Shown: positions 37,702 through 46,533, counted from the first letter of the stretch. The stretch: 64,000 bases of DNA from CAZGAQ01 sp964523405 (GCA_964523405.1 CAZGAQ010000002.1:1-64000), one strand, 5' to 3'. Made by a program: numbers and translations. Notes: generated by a model not told the origin, from the sequence alone.

Positions 37702-38904
37702 ATGTCCGAGCCCCACAGTCAACGTTTGTACTTCGACAACTCCGCCACCAGCCATCCCAAGCCGCCCGCGGTCGCCGCAGCGGTTGCGGCGTACTTCGCG
37801 GATGTGCATGCCAGCGCCGGACGGGGCGCGTATCGCGAGGCCCAGGTCGCAGCGCGCGCCCTGCAGACCTGCCGGTCTGCCATGGCGCGGTTCTTCCAGT
37901 GTGCGGCGGGGGATCAGGTGATTTTCGCCTTCAACGGCACGGATGCGCTGAACCTCGCGATCAAGAGCGTGGTCCGCCGTGGCGATCACGTCGTCACGAC
38001 ATGCTTGGATCACAACTCGGTCCTGCGTCCGCTCAGTGCGTTGGAGCAGCAGTGGGGCGTCACCTGGACAGCCGTAGGCGTGGACGTACGCAGTACACGG
38101 CTCAATCCCGATGACGTGGCCGGTGCCATCCGCCCGCAAACACGGCTCGTCGTCGTGAACCACGCCAGCAACGTGACGGGTGCGCTGCAGGAGCTTGAAC
38201 CGCTCGCCACGCTCTGCCGGCGACGGGGCGTGCTGCTGCTCGTCGACGCGGCCCAATCGGCCGGCCATGTGCCGATCGAGTTCGCACGCCTCGGCCTGGA
38301 CCTTCTGGCGTGCCCCGGTCACAAAGGGCTGCTGGGGCCGTTGGGGACGGGGGTCCTGATCATTCGGGCGGGGGTCGAGCGACAGATGCAGACAGTCCGG
38401 GAGGGCGGAACCGGTTCCGGCAGCGAGTTTCCGGTGCAGCCGGCGGGACTGCCCGACCGCTTCGAGGCAGGTAGCCACAATGCACCGGGCATTGCGGGCC
38501 TGCTGGCGGGCGTGCAGTGGCTCGAAGAGCGAGGTGTTGCCGCTTGGCGCCGCGAGGAACTGCAGTTGTGTCACCAGATGGGCACACACCTGGCGCGAAT
38601 CAGTGGGCTGCAGTGGTACGGCCCGCGGGCGCCGGAGCAGCGCGTCGGTGTGTTCAGCGTTCGCATCGACGGACTGGAGCCCGCGGAGCTCTCCGCGCTG
38701 CTTGAGACACGCTACGGCATCCTGTCGCGCAGCGGCCTGCACTGCGCGCCGCTCGCACACAAGGCTATCGGCACGCTGGAGTTAGGTGGTACCACACGTC
38801 TGTCAATGGGGCCGTTTACGACGGCGGCCGACGTCGACCAGGTCGGCGGGGCGCTCGCGGAGCTGGCGCAGCAGCACGCGGTACGGCCTGTGGCGCGCGG
38901 CTAA
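37702..38904 (+). CDS. Class V aminotransferase, cysteine-desulfurase family
   Basis: The 400-residue PLP enzyme has the N-terminal YFDNSATSHPKPPAV, the cofactor-binding Asp in LLVDAAQSAGHVPIEF, the Schiff-base lysine Lys208 in CPGHKGLLGPLGTG and the loop cysteine Cys348 in SGLHCAPLAHKAIGT. The GGTGSGSEFPVQPAGLPDRF segment is typical of a subgroup often annotated as a cysteine desulfurase family protein and distinct from housekeeping IscS/SufS. It should release sulfur or selenium from cysteine-like substrates to an acceptor; the partner is not in this window. It is flanked by unrelated genes and appears monocistronic. Confidence 0.87.
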   Translation: MSEPHSQRLYFDNSATSHPKPPAVAAAVAAYFADVHASAGRGAYREAQVAARALQTCRSAMARFFQCAAGDQVIFAFNGTDALNLAIKSVVRRGDHVVTTCLDHNSVLRPLSALEQQWGVTWTAVGVDVRSTRLNPDDVAGAIRPQTRLVVVNHASNVTGALQELEPLATLCRRRGVLLLVDAAQSAGHVPIEFARLGLDLLACPGHKGLLGPLGTGVLIIRAGVERQMQTVREGGTGSGSEFPVQPAGLPDRFEAGSHNAPGIAGLLAGVQWLEERGVAAWRREELQLCHQMGTHLARISGLQWYGPRAPEQRVGVFSVRIDGLEPAELSALLETRYGILSRSGLHCAPLAHKAIGTLELGGTTRLSMGPFTTAADVDQVGGALAELAQQHAVRPVARG

Positions 38905-39177
38905 CGGGGGTCGCGGGTGCGTGTCTGCTGCGTTGGGGGACAGTGGCTGGCGCGGGTGCCGAGCAGGAGAACCCTTGCGATGCGCCGGGAACTTGCTTAA
39001 CTAGTGGTGAGCGTGGGGCCTGGAGTGGTAGACCGCGGTGCCGATCGGGTCGTCCGTAGCGCGGTGCGCCGGGCGATTCGGTGCCGGCCGCCCTCCGGGC
39101 ACGATCGTGGTTCGAGCGGTTCTGGCTACTCTGGACCCGCGCGCTAGTGTTGTTACGCATGGGCAAGGAGGCGTGTC

Positions 39178-40269
39178 TTGGCGCAGATCAAGCTGGCGAT
39201 TGCTGGCGTCGGTAACTGTGCGAGCTCGCTGCTACAGGGCATCGAGTACTATCGTCCACCAGTCTCGCTGGAGACGGCCGGCCTCGTGCATCCGGAGCTC
39301 GGCGGGTACCGCATCAGCGACATCCGTCCCGTCGCGGCGTTCGACATCGACTGTCGCAAAGTCGGGCGCCCGCTGCAAGAAGCCGTGTTCGCGCAGCCGA
39401 ACTGCACAAAGGTGTTTCAGGCCGAGCTGCCCAACTACGGCGTGACGGTGCAGATGGGTCCGGTACTCGACGGCGTCGCGGAGCACATGCGCGACTATCC
39501 CGAGCACAAGGCCTTCCGCGCGGCGGACGCGCCGCCCTGCGATGTGGCGAAGGTGCTCAAGGAATCCGGCGCCGAGGTGTTGATCTGTTATATGCCGGTG
39601 GGCTCCGAGGAAGCGGTCAAGCACTACGCGCGGGCTTGCCTGGATGCCGGCGTCGCCATGGTCAACTGCGTACCCGTGTTCATCGCGTCCCACCCGGAGT
39701 GGGCGCGCGAATTCACCCAGCGCGGCCTGCCGGTGATCGGCGACGACATCAAGAGCCAGCTCGGCGCCACGATCGTGCACCGCGTCCTGGCGCGCCTGAT
39801 GGGCGACCGCGGGGTGCGCCTCGATCGCACCTACCAGCTCAACACCGGCGGGAACACTGACTTTTTGAACATGCTGTCCCAAGCCCGGCTGAAGTCGAAG
39901 CGCATCAGCAAGACGGAGTCGGTGCAGTCGCAGCTCGACGTGCCGCTCGAGGCCGACAACATCCACATCGGCCCGTCCGATTTCGTCCCCTGGCAGAACG
40001 ACAACAAGGTCTGCTTCATGCGGCTCGAATACCGCGGCTTCGGCGACGTGCCCATGAACATCGAGCTGCGCCTGAGCGTCGAGGATTCGCCGAACAGCGC
40101 CGGCATGGGCATCGACGGCATCCGCTGCGCCAAGCTCGCCCTGGATCGCGGTATCGGCGGCCCGCTGCAGGAAGTCTCCGCGTTCACCATGAAGCATCCG
40201 CCGCAGCAACTGCGTGACAGCGAGGCCCGCGAGCGGCTCGAACGCTGGATCGCCGCCGGGGCGCGCTAG
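39178..40269 (+). CDS. ino1: Myo-inositol-1-phosphate synthase
   Basis: The 363-residue protein converts glucose-6-phosphate to inositol-3-phosphate using NAD. The N-terminal Rossmann motif is IAGVGNCASSLLQGIEYY. Other family signs are VLICYMPVGSEEAVKHYA, NCVPVFIASHPEW, GDDIKSQLGATIVHRVL and TYQLNTGGNTDFLNM, as in the short bacterial and archaeal forms of the enzyme. It starts at TTG with a strong AAGGAGG (39165-39171) that fixes the start. The product feeds inositol lipids or inositol-containing solutes; no phosphatidylinositol synthase or inositol phosphatase is in this window. A hairpin follows the gene. Confidence 0.92.
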   Translation: MAQIKLAIAGVGNCASSLLQGIEYYRPPVSLETAGLVHPELGGYRISDIRPVAAFDIDCRKVGRPLQEAVFAQPNCTKVFQAELPNYGVTVQMGPVLDGVAEHMRDYPEHKAFRAADAPPCDVAKVLKESGAEVLICYMPVGSEEAVKHYARACLDAGVAMVNCVPVFIASHPEWAREFTQRGLPVIGDDIKSQLGATIVHRVLARLMGDRGVRLDRTYQLNTGGNTDFLNMLSQARLKSKRISKTESVQSQLDVPLEADNIHIGPSDFVPWQNDNKVCFMRLEYRGFGDVPMNIELRLSVEDSPNSAGMGIDGIRCAKLALDRGIGGPLQEVSAFTMKHPPQQLRDSEARERLERWIAAGAR

Positions 40270-40278
40270 CCGGGCTCG

Positions 40279-40317
40279 GCGCCGCCCGATGCCCGCTTGC
40301 CCGACGCGGGGCGGCGC
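40279..40317. terminator. Hairpin between convergent genes
   Basis: GCGCCGCCC (40279-40287) pairs with GGGCGGCGC (40309-40317) around a loop of 21 bases. It lies between the ends of the inositol-phosphate synthase and the convergent membrane-protein gene. No U-tract is present. Confidence 0.5.
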
Positions 40318-40332
40318 GCCACTCGGCCATGG

Positions 40333-42060
40333 TCACACTTCGAGCGTCCGCTCCGTTTCCGGCCCTGCGGACGTCGGCGTCGCCCGGGCCAGCGCCAGCA
40401 GACGCGTCTTGTGCCAGCTCACCAGCGCGCCGCCCACCAGCAGCACGAAGCTTCCCAGCATGACCAGCGTGGCCACGGGATTCGGCCCGGCCGCCGCGCC
40501 GCGCCCGCCATAGAACAGCACGTTGACCGCGATCACCGCCACCCCCAGGGCCCGCTCGCGCGGACTGCGCCGCAACCAGCCCACGACCAGGAGCGCACTC
40601 GCCAGACCCGTAAGCTGCAGGCGCGCCGCCCACACGGCCGAGTTGTCCAGTTCGGCGTACCAGGCCAATGCAACCAGTCCGAGCGCCGGCCACAACAGGA
40701 CCGCGAGGCCCGGCGGTCGCACTCCCAGATGCGCCGCGCTGAGTACGCACCAGCACGCGACCGTGCCGATTGTGAATACCGCCTCCGTTCGCTCCCACGC
40801 CCACGTACAGGCCGCGAGTTCCACCAGCACCAGCCCCAGGACAGCCTCGGCGCGCGACCGCCGAACCAGCGCGACACACAGCAGGTAGGCCGACAGGAGC
40901 AGGAGGGCGCCAGTCAGCAGGTCGCGCGGCGCGAGGCCATCAACCCCGGGCACGGCGGGAGTCACGGGCAGCGGCAGCGTCCGCGCCGCACGCAGCACGG
41001 TCGCCGCAAAGGCCAGGTTCCCCAGGTGAAAGAGACCCGCCGATCGGAGGCGGGCGGCGCCGCACCACCACACCAGCGCCGCACCGACCAGCGTCACCAG
41101 CAAGGGATCACGCACGCCCACCGGCAGCACGTGGGCGGGTACATCGGGGTGGAACGGCTGGAGGGCGAGGCCCACGGCCAGCGCGGGCACCAGGGCCAGC
41201 AGGGCTACAGCCACACCTCGCCGCCCTGGCCACCGCGCGAAGGCGTCAAACCCCACGAGGCTCAGCACCAGGAGCACGGGTGCGGCGTAGAACGCGCGGG
41301 CATGACCATAAAAGGCGTAGTTCATCGCCCAGAAATGGGTGGCCGTGGCGGCGACCACCGTGCCCAGAAAGGCCAGTTCGATCCGCAGAGCGCGCAGCTC
41401 GCTCGCGACGCGCGGAGCGCGGGGGCTGGGGTGTTGCGTGTCTCCGGGCACCATCGCCAGGAGCGTCTGGAGGCTCGGCTCGTGGGCGCGCAGCGCCGGG
41501 ATAGCCAGCAGGGTGCAGGCCGCGAGCAACCACCAGCAGAAGTACAGGAAAAGCTCATGGGTCGTGGCGGTGTCGTCGACGCGCAGGACTCGCGGAGCAA
41601 GCACCAGCAGAGCGAGGCAAGCCAGCGCGAGCACGCGCCCGCTGCGGCTCAGCGGCAAGGCGAGTTCGCGGCGCACCACGCACAGCTCCGCGAGCGCAAA
41701 CACGAGCACGCCGACGGCGCACAGGGTGCCTGGGTGGGCTTGGCGCGCGGAGAGCTCGACCGTCGCGGCCAGCGGACCGGTCCAGAAGAGGGCCGCGACC
41801 AGCAGGAGGGAGGGCTCATCCTCAGGCGAGCGGCGCGAGCGGTGCAGCGCCAGCAGAATCGTGGTGACCGCCCACTCGTACGCCTGCAGCACGCCGAGGG
41901 TGAGCAGAATCAGCCCGATATCACCGGCGGGCGAGTCGGGACAGACCAGGTAGAGGCGTGCGCCGACGGCCATGCAGGCGGCACTGAGGAGGTAGAGAGG
42001 GTTGCGTCGGAGCGACCAGACGAGCCCGCGCGCGCACCAAGCCCAAAGTCCGGATGACAT
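40333..42060 (-). CDS. Large polytopic membrane protein of unknown function
   Basis: The 575-residue protein consists almost entirely of hydrophobic segments, about 14 to 16, separated by short charged loops such as RSRRSPEDEPS and GDTQHPSPRAPR. GGAGG is placed 6 bases before the ATG, and the opposite-strand frame of similar length is an antisense shadow. No transporter, glycosyltransferase or enzyme motif was recognised. The pattern of evenly spaced helices and few polar residues resembles uncharacterised planctomycete membrane proteins. Its neighbours do not suggest a pathway. Confidence 0.72.
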   Translation of the reverse strand: MSSGLWAWCARGLVWSLRRNPLYLLSAACMAVGARLYLVCPDSPAGDIGLILLTLGVLQAYEWAVTTILLALHRSRRSPEDEPSLLLVAALFWTGPLAATVELSARQAHPGTLCAVGVLVFALAELCVVRRELALPLSRSGRVLALACLALLVLAPRVLRVDDTATTHELFLYFCWWLLAACTLLAIPALRAHEPSLQTLLAMVPGDTQHPSPRAPRVASELRALRIELAFLGTVVAATATHFWAMNYAFYGHARAFYAAPVLLVLSLVGFDAFARWPGRRGVAVALLALVPALAVGLALQPFHPDVPAHVLPVGVRDPLLVTLVGAALVWWCGAARLRSAGLFHLGNLAFAATVLRAARTLPLPVTPAVPGVDGLAPRDLLTGALLLLSAYLLCVALVRRSRAEAVLGLVLVELAACTWAWERTEAVFTIGTVACWCVLSAAHLGVRPPGLAVLLWPALGLVALAWYAELDNSAVWAARLQLTGLASALLVVGWLRRSPRERALGVAVIAVNVLFYGGRGAAAGPNPVATLVMLGSFVLLVGGALVSWHKTRLLALARATPTSAGPETERTLEV

Positions 42061-42573
42061 GGCGCACCTCCATGTTTACATTTCGCAACGCCGGCGCAAC
42101 CGCAGCGCCGGGTTCAAAACGGGGTGGGCTCAGCGCGCTGCCGGGCCGCGGCAACACGCGCTGGGGAATCGCCGCAGACCACGCGGGCTGCTGCGACACG
42201 CGACGAGACCGGCGCGGCCGCCGTACGCTGTCCGGTGCCGAGCACCTCAGCGCGCGGCAGTGCGGCTACGCATGCGGACCGCCGGCATGGGCTGAAGAAC
42301 CTCGCCACGCAAGTCCCGGATGAAACGCTTCCGGAATCCCACGCCGCGCGGTCTGCAGCCGCCAGCTTCCAGCCTGCTATCTCTGGTGATTCCCTGTCGG
42401 TCGGTGGGGCGGGGAGGACGAATGATCGGAGGAATTACGCTGATGATCGCATGTACATTCGCACCGCACCTTCCAAGATAGAGTCTGCGCGCGCTTTTCA
42501 TGAAGTCAAATCGCGCACGGACTCACGACGGAATCAGACACGCGCTGGACACAGCCGCCCCGCACTCTGCGGC
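42061..42573. other. Intergenic region, no gene seen
   Basis: About 510 bases between two minus-strand genes. Short open frames on both strands have no family signs or ribosome sites. It should contain the promoter of the membrane protein (minus strand, reading from 42061 upward), but no convincing pair of hexamers was found. Confidence 0.5.
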
Positions 42574-43701
42574 TCAATCCCCCACGCGGTCCAGCGGCAG
42601 GCGCGGATACCAGAACCCCATGTTGCGCAGATGCGCCATGTGGTCCTCGCCGGTCTTGCCGGCGCAGCCCCGAACAATGAAGCCCGCCTTCTCCGCACGG
42701 GAGATGATGCGCATCCCCGCTGGACCCGGCTCGTCGACCGTCTGGCGATGGGCGCCGACGAAGTCGATCAGGTCGTCGGCCGTCTCGTGCGTCCCCGCGT
42801 AGCTCCCCGGCTCCAGGTACGAGTGCGTGATGAACATGGTCTTGCGGCCAGCGGCGGCCTCGCTGGCGAAGCGGCGGAAGTCCTCCATGTTCGCGGGGTC
42901 GACGCGCCGATGGCCGTTCTCCTGCAGGTAGCCGGCGTAGACCGTGTCCGCGAGATAAAGGGCGTCGATGCGCTCGAAGTACTCGGGCACCTTCAGCAGC
43001 GCCCGCACGCCGCCAAACCCGGCGCTGAACGACGAGACGCACACATGCTGCCACTCGGCGCCGGCGGCGACGCACTCACGCTTCTTCAGTGCGGCCAGCG
43101 CCTCGTCCAGAATCGTCCGGAACAGCGCCGCATTGGAGAAGGGCTTCTCATACGCCCCCGACAGCCCGCCATAGTGGACTGTGATCAGGACGGCCTTGAG
43201 TCTGGCGGCGACCAGCTCGCGCTCGGTCACGGACGCAGCGCCGTGCAGGTGGACGAGGACGTCGACTTTGCTGAGACCGGCCGGGAGATAGTCCGGCACG
43301 AAGACCTCGCCGACGGTCGGCAGCTTGAAGCGCAAACCGGTGGGGGCGGGCTGACTGGCGGGTGACGAAGTCGGCGCGGAGGTCGTCCGTGTGTTTGCGG
43401 GCGCCGCGGTCGAAGCCGGGGTTGGTCGCGTCGTCGCCGGGGCGCTTGTCGGCGCAGTTGCAGGGGCCGGCGCTGCGGGACTGGCGGCCGGCGGTTTCGT
43501 CGTGGGCGACGGCGCGGCGGCCGGCACCGTGGTCGGGCGCGTCGTAGGGCCGGTCGTGGCCGGACGCGTGTCGGCGACGTTGGTGGGCGGAGCGGCCTGC
43601 GGGGCGATCGGTTTGGTGGTGTGGGATGAATTGGCCGTACACCCGGAGAGGGTGACGGCCACGATAGCGGCGAGGATCGTCCAGCAGGTGGTTCGCAGCA
43701 T
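42574..43701 (-). CDS. Alpha/beta-hydrolase-like lipoprotein with a Pro/Ala/Thr-rich linker
   Basis: The 375-residue protein has a lipoprotein signal peptide with lipobox VTLSGC and a linker of about 100 residues made mostly of Thr, Pro, Ala and Ser. The C-terminal domain (about 125-375) starts with a strand and loop VDVLVHLHGAASVTERELV, resembling an oxyanion-hole HG motif, and contains SSFSAGFGGVRALL, which fits a nucleophile elbow with a serine. A likely histidine is in GKTGEDHMAHL near the end. This makes it a probable surface-anchored hydrolase, of unknown substrate. GGAGG precedes the ATG at 43701; the frame is open to 43749. It is divergent from the deacetylase lipoprotein. Confidence 0.72.
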   Translation of the reverse strand: MLRTTCWTILAAIVAVTLSGCTANSSHTTKPIAPQAAPPTNVADTRPATTGPTTRPTTVPAAAPSPTTKPPAASPAAPAPATAPTSAPATTRPTPASTAAPANTRTTSAPTSSPASQPAPTGLRFKLPTVGEVFVPDYLPAGLSKVDVLVHLHGAASVTERELVAARLKAVLITVHYGGLSGAYEKPFSNAALFRTILDEALAALKKRECVAAGAEWQHVCVSSFSAGFGGVRALLKVPEYFERIDALYLADTVYAGYLQENGHRRVDPANMEDFRRFASEAAAGRKTMFITHSYLEPGSYAGTHETADDLIDFVGAHRQTVDEPGPAGMRIISRAEKAGFIVRGCAGKTGEDHMAHLRNMGFWYPRLPLDRVGD

Positions 43702-43806
43702 GTCGTCCTCCGCGGCGGGCACAGCGCGACCGGCCGCGCGGGGCGGCACTCGGGGCTTGCGTCCGCTACGGTGCCATCATACGGTGCGGGCATGCGATGC
43801 GGAACC

Positions 43807-44730
43807 ATGAAGTCTGGGCGAATGTGTCGGGTTTTGTGTTGGGACAGGCCGGGGCGCGGGGTGGGTTGTCTGCTGGGGCGTCCGTTGGGGTATTTGCCGG
43901 GGCGTTCGCGGGGTGGCGCGCTCGTGCTGCTTGTCGCGGCTCTGTGCGGGGCGGGATGCGCCGCGCCCGAGCGGCGTGCGCTGCCGTGGCCGCCGACGGA
44001 CGACCCGACGTTGACCCGCGACCAGGGCGGTATTATCCGCGGCGACACCAGCCGCAGAGCCCTCGCCCTCGTCTTCACCGGCGGCGATTACGGCGAGGGG
44101 ACGGCGACCATCCTCGACGTCCTGCAGCAACGCGACATCCACGCCTCTTTCTTCTTCACCGGTACCTATCTGGCCAAAGCCGCGCACCGCGAGCTGGTGC
44201 GCCGTATGGTCCGCGCCGGGCACTACGTCGGCCCACACTCCCACGGCCACCTCCTCTACTGCCCCTGGGACGACCGCGCCCGCTCGCTCGTGACGGAGGC
44301 GGAGTTCGCGGCCGACCTGGACCGCAACATCGCCGACCTGCGCGCTCTCGGGGCCCTGGCCGGCGACGGCCCCATCTACTTCATCCCCCCGTACGAGTGG
44401 TACAACGCCGACCAGGCCCGCTGGGCGGCCGCGCGCGGCATCGTCCTCTTCAACTTCACCCCCGGCAGCGGCTCCAACCGCGACTGGATCCCCGAGGGCG
44501 AGCGCGGCTTCGTCTCGTCCGAACGCATCCGCACCGACATTCTGGCCTATGAGCAAAAAGACCCCCACGGCCTAAGCGGCTTCCTCCTGCTGCTCCACGT
44601 CGGCTCGCTGCGCACGGACAAGATGCACGCCCAACTCGGCCCGCTGCTCGACGAACTGCGACAGCGCGGCTACTCCTTCGCGCGCGTGGACGAACTGCTG
44701 TGTCGCGAGGATGCGCACCAGTCTCCGTAG
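43807..44730 (+). CDS. Polysaccharide deacetylase-like lipoprotein (NodB homology)
   Basis: The protein has about 307 residues. After a lipoprotein-type signal (LLVAALCGAGC) comes a NodB-like domain (about 60-295). Its first motif is LVFTGGDYGEG, where the usual DD pair is replaced by GGD, so one catalytic or metal aspartate is shifted or missing. The metal-binding histidines are in GPHSHGHLLY, and ASFFFTGTYL and LLLLHVGS match other family segments. Members remove acetyl groups from GlcNAc-containing glycans. Several start codons are in frame (43771 GTG, 43792, 43807, 43822) and none has a clear ribosome site. The N terminus is unusually long before the hydrophobic stretch, and a later TTG is also possible. 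Confidence 0.72.
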   Translation: MKSGRMCRVLCWDRPGRGVGCLLGRPLGYLPGRSRGGALVLLVAALCGAGCAAPERRALPWPPTDDPTLTRDQGGIIRGDTSRRALALVFTGGDYGEGTATILDVLQQRDIHASFFFTGTYLAKAAHRELVRRMVRAGHYVGPHSHGHLLYCPWDDRARSLVTEAEFAADLDRNIADLRALGALAGDGPIYFIPPYEWYNADQARWAAARGIVLFNFTPGSGSNRDWIPEGERGFVSSERIRTDILAYEQKDPHGLSGFLLLLHVGSLRTDKMHAQLGPLLDELRQRGYSFARVDELLCREDAHQSP

Positions 44731-44764
44731 GGTCCGCTGTGCGGACCGCTCCTCCTCCGCCTCG

Positions 44765-44796
44765 TTTTCACCTTTTCACGTTTGCACCTTTTCACG
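44765..44796 (+). repeat. Octamer tandem array (4 copies)
   Basis: Four consecutive 8-base units: TTTTCACC, TTTTCACG, TTTGCACC and TTTTCACG. The same kind of array recurs at 44933-44964, 44983-45006 (3 units), 45025-45056, 45200-45231 and 45251-45282. Confidence 0.9.
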
Positions 44797-44823
44797 TCCG
44801 CCCTGTCACCTGCCGCACTCGCG

Positions 44824-44976
44824 CGCGCTGACGCCCGCCCCTGTCTGTCATTCCGAAGGAGTGTAACGACTGAGGAATCTATCCCCGAACGGCGAACGCC
44901 ACCGAATTCCCCGTGCGCCCGCCGCCACCCCGTTTTCACCTTTTCACCTTTGCACGTTTTCACGCCTGCCCACCCC
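44824..44976 (+). repeat. 153-bp exact direct repeat, copy 1
   Basis: Identical to 45091-45243, offset by 267 bases. It contains at 44847-44885 a 39-base block starting GTCATTCCGAAGGAG and ending GGAATCTATCCC, with short arms ATTCC and GGAAT, followed by a spacer and an octamer array. Confidence 0.92.
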
Positions 44977-45090
44977 ACCCCGTTTTCACCTTTGCACGTT
45001 TTCACGCCTGCCCACCCCGCCTCGTTTTCACCTTTTCACGTTTGCACCTTTTCACGTCCGCCCCGTCACCTGCCACCTGCCCCTCACTCC

Positions 45091-45243
45091 CGCGCTGACG
45101 CCCGCCCCTGTCTGTCATTCCGAAGGAGTGTAACGACTGAGGAATCTATCCCCGAACGGCGAACGCCACCGAATTCCCCGTGCGCCCGCCGCCACCCCGT
45201 TTTCACCTTTTCACCTTTGCACGTTTTCACGCCTGCCCACCCC
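45091..45243 (+). repeat. 153-bp exact direct repeat, copy 2
   Basis: Second exact copy of the unit at 44824-44976. Its 39-base block lies at 45114-45152 and its octamer array at 45200-45231. The copies diverge immediately after 45243. Confidence 0.92.
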
Positions 45244-45363
45244 GCCTCGTTTTTCACCTTTTCACGTTTGCACTTTTTCACGTCCGCCCTGCCGCGTGTC
45301 CCCCGCGCGCGCTGACGCCGCCCACGCCCCACGTTACCATGCTCCGAGCGAGGGAACCCTCCG

Positions 45364-46341
45364 ATGTGCGACCGCAGCGCTGCATCGCCGCCGACACCGC
45401 CCACCGCGCCGCCCGGCGTCGCCGCCCCCGACTGGTCCACCCTCGACGTCGTCCTCCACTGCCCCCGCTGCGGCTACGACCTCCGCCTGCTCCCAAACCC
45501 GCGCTGCCCCGAGTGCGGCCTGCCGTTCAATTGGGACGAACTCATCGCCGCCGCGCGCCACCACCTGGCCTCGCCCCTCTTCGACTACCACTGGCGCGAC
45601 CGCCCCGTCCGTTCCCTGCTGCTCACCTGCTGGCGCGCCATGTGGCCGTGGCGGTTGTGGCGCGACCTGCCTCTGGCTGTGGAGCCGCGCCTCGGCCCGC
45701 TGGTGGTGCTGCTGCTGATCGCGCTGGCGATTCAGGTGCCAGTGTGCGTGAGCGTAGAGTACGCCACGTTCGACTACTACACACACCACCAGACGCCGGG
45801 ACAGGGCATAACCCTCATCGCGGCACGTGACTGGGAAGGGCACATCTGGGCGGCCGTGGGTGATGTGACGATTGCCGCGCTGACGTGGCTGGTGTTACAT
45901 GTGTTTCGGCAGACGATTCAGCGCTATCGGATTCGCTCGCGTCAGATTCTGCGGCTGATGCTGCTGGCACTCCTCGGTTGTGTGTTGTGGCGCGCGGCGT
46001 CGGTGCTCGCGCATGAAGGAGTGGGCCACCTTCAAGACAGATTCGACGCGCTGCCCCGGTTGCCGTGGCGTCCGTGGGGCCGCTACGTCTGGCGCAGCGT
46101 TCCGATCGTACCCGTTGTCGCGTTCTTCGTTTCGCTTGCGTTCGGGCTCCAGGTCCACCTGCGTATCCGGCGCGGCTGGGCGATGGGGTTGGGAGCGGCG
46201 GCCATCGTCGTGCTACTGATTATTGCCTTCGCGGCGAGCGCGGCTGGGTTAGCGGAGGCCAGCGGCACCTCTCCGTACCAAGTTGTCTGCGCGTGGCGCT
46301 GGGTCGAGCCCCTCGTGGACTGGCTGCAGGGCAGCCCGTGA
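45364..46341 (+). CDS. Zinc-ribbon integral membrane protein
   Basis: The 325-residue protein starts with a Pro-rich segment and a zinc ribbon (about 30-55) of the form CPRCGYDL...CPECG, a motif frequent in planctomycete membrane proteins. About six hydrophobic segments follow (starting near 115, 160, 195, 245, 270 and 295), with short charged loops. A GAGGG lies upstream of the ATG. The repeat-rich regions on both sides suggest that it is transcribed alone. The function is unknown; members with the same ribbon are usually annotated only as hypothetical. Confidence 0.75.
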   Translation: MCDRSAASPPTPPTAPPGVAAPDWSTLDVVLHCPRCGYDLRLLPNPRCPECGLPFNWDELIAAARHHLASPLFDYHWRDRPVRSLLLTCWRAMWPWRLWRDLPLAVEPRLGPLVVLLLIALAIQVPVCVSVEYATFDYYTHHQTPGQGITLIAARDWEGHIWAAVGDVTIAALTWLVLHVFRQTIQRYRIRSRQILRLMLLALLGCVLWRAASVLAHEGVGHLQDRFDALPRLPWRPWGRYVWRSVPIVPVVAFFVSLAFGLQVHLRIRRGWAMGLGAAAIVVLLIIAFAASAAGLAEASGTSPYQVVCAWRWVEPLVDWLQGSP

Positions 46342-46488
46342 CGCCGCCGTGCGCTGGGTGGGTTGTGGAACGGGAAGCCGGCCCGCGACCTTCGGGGTCG
46401 CATGCGACGCCCTCCCTTTGCCCCCGTCGCGCGTCCTGCCGCCAATCTCCGCGAATCCCCGCCACAATCCGCCACCCCCCGTCCCATG

Positions 46489-46516
46489 TCGCTATTCGCT
46501 CTTCGACATTCGCCAT
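46489..46516 (+). repeat. Heptamer tandem array (4 units)
   Basis: Four 7-base units TCGCTAT, TCGCTCT, TCGACAT and TCGCCAT in succession. Confidence 0.85.
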
Positions 46517-46533
46517 CCTCTCCCCCGCCCCCA

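Larger units (their letters stand above)
44757..45293. repeat. Gene-free composite repeat block
   Basis: The interval between the deacetylase and the zinc-ribbon gene is made of repeated pieces. A unit beginning CCGCCTCG and followed by an octamer array occurs at 44757, 45017 and 45242, and an exact 153-bp unit occurs twice. The order is A-B-octamers-A-B-A. No coding gene is supported here; the apparent small peptides in several frames are translations of the repeats. Confidence 0.9.

Noticed and set aside
40297..42057. Plus-strand frame opposite the large membrane protein
   Set aside because: Its product is Gln/Arg/His-rich and without family signs. The minus-strand frame shows regular hydrophobic segments and a good ribosome site.
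44757..45293. CRISPR array
   Set aside because: The repeats are tandem octamers and one long duplication, not repeats of 23-40 bases separated by unique spacers of constant length, and no cas genes are nearby.
44670..45440. Small proteins rich in KTCKGEKVKT-like segments
   Set aside because: These are minus-strand translations of the octamer repeats. They recur in several frames and have no start signals.
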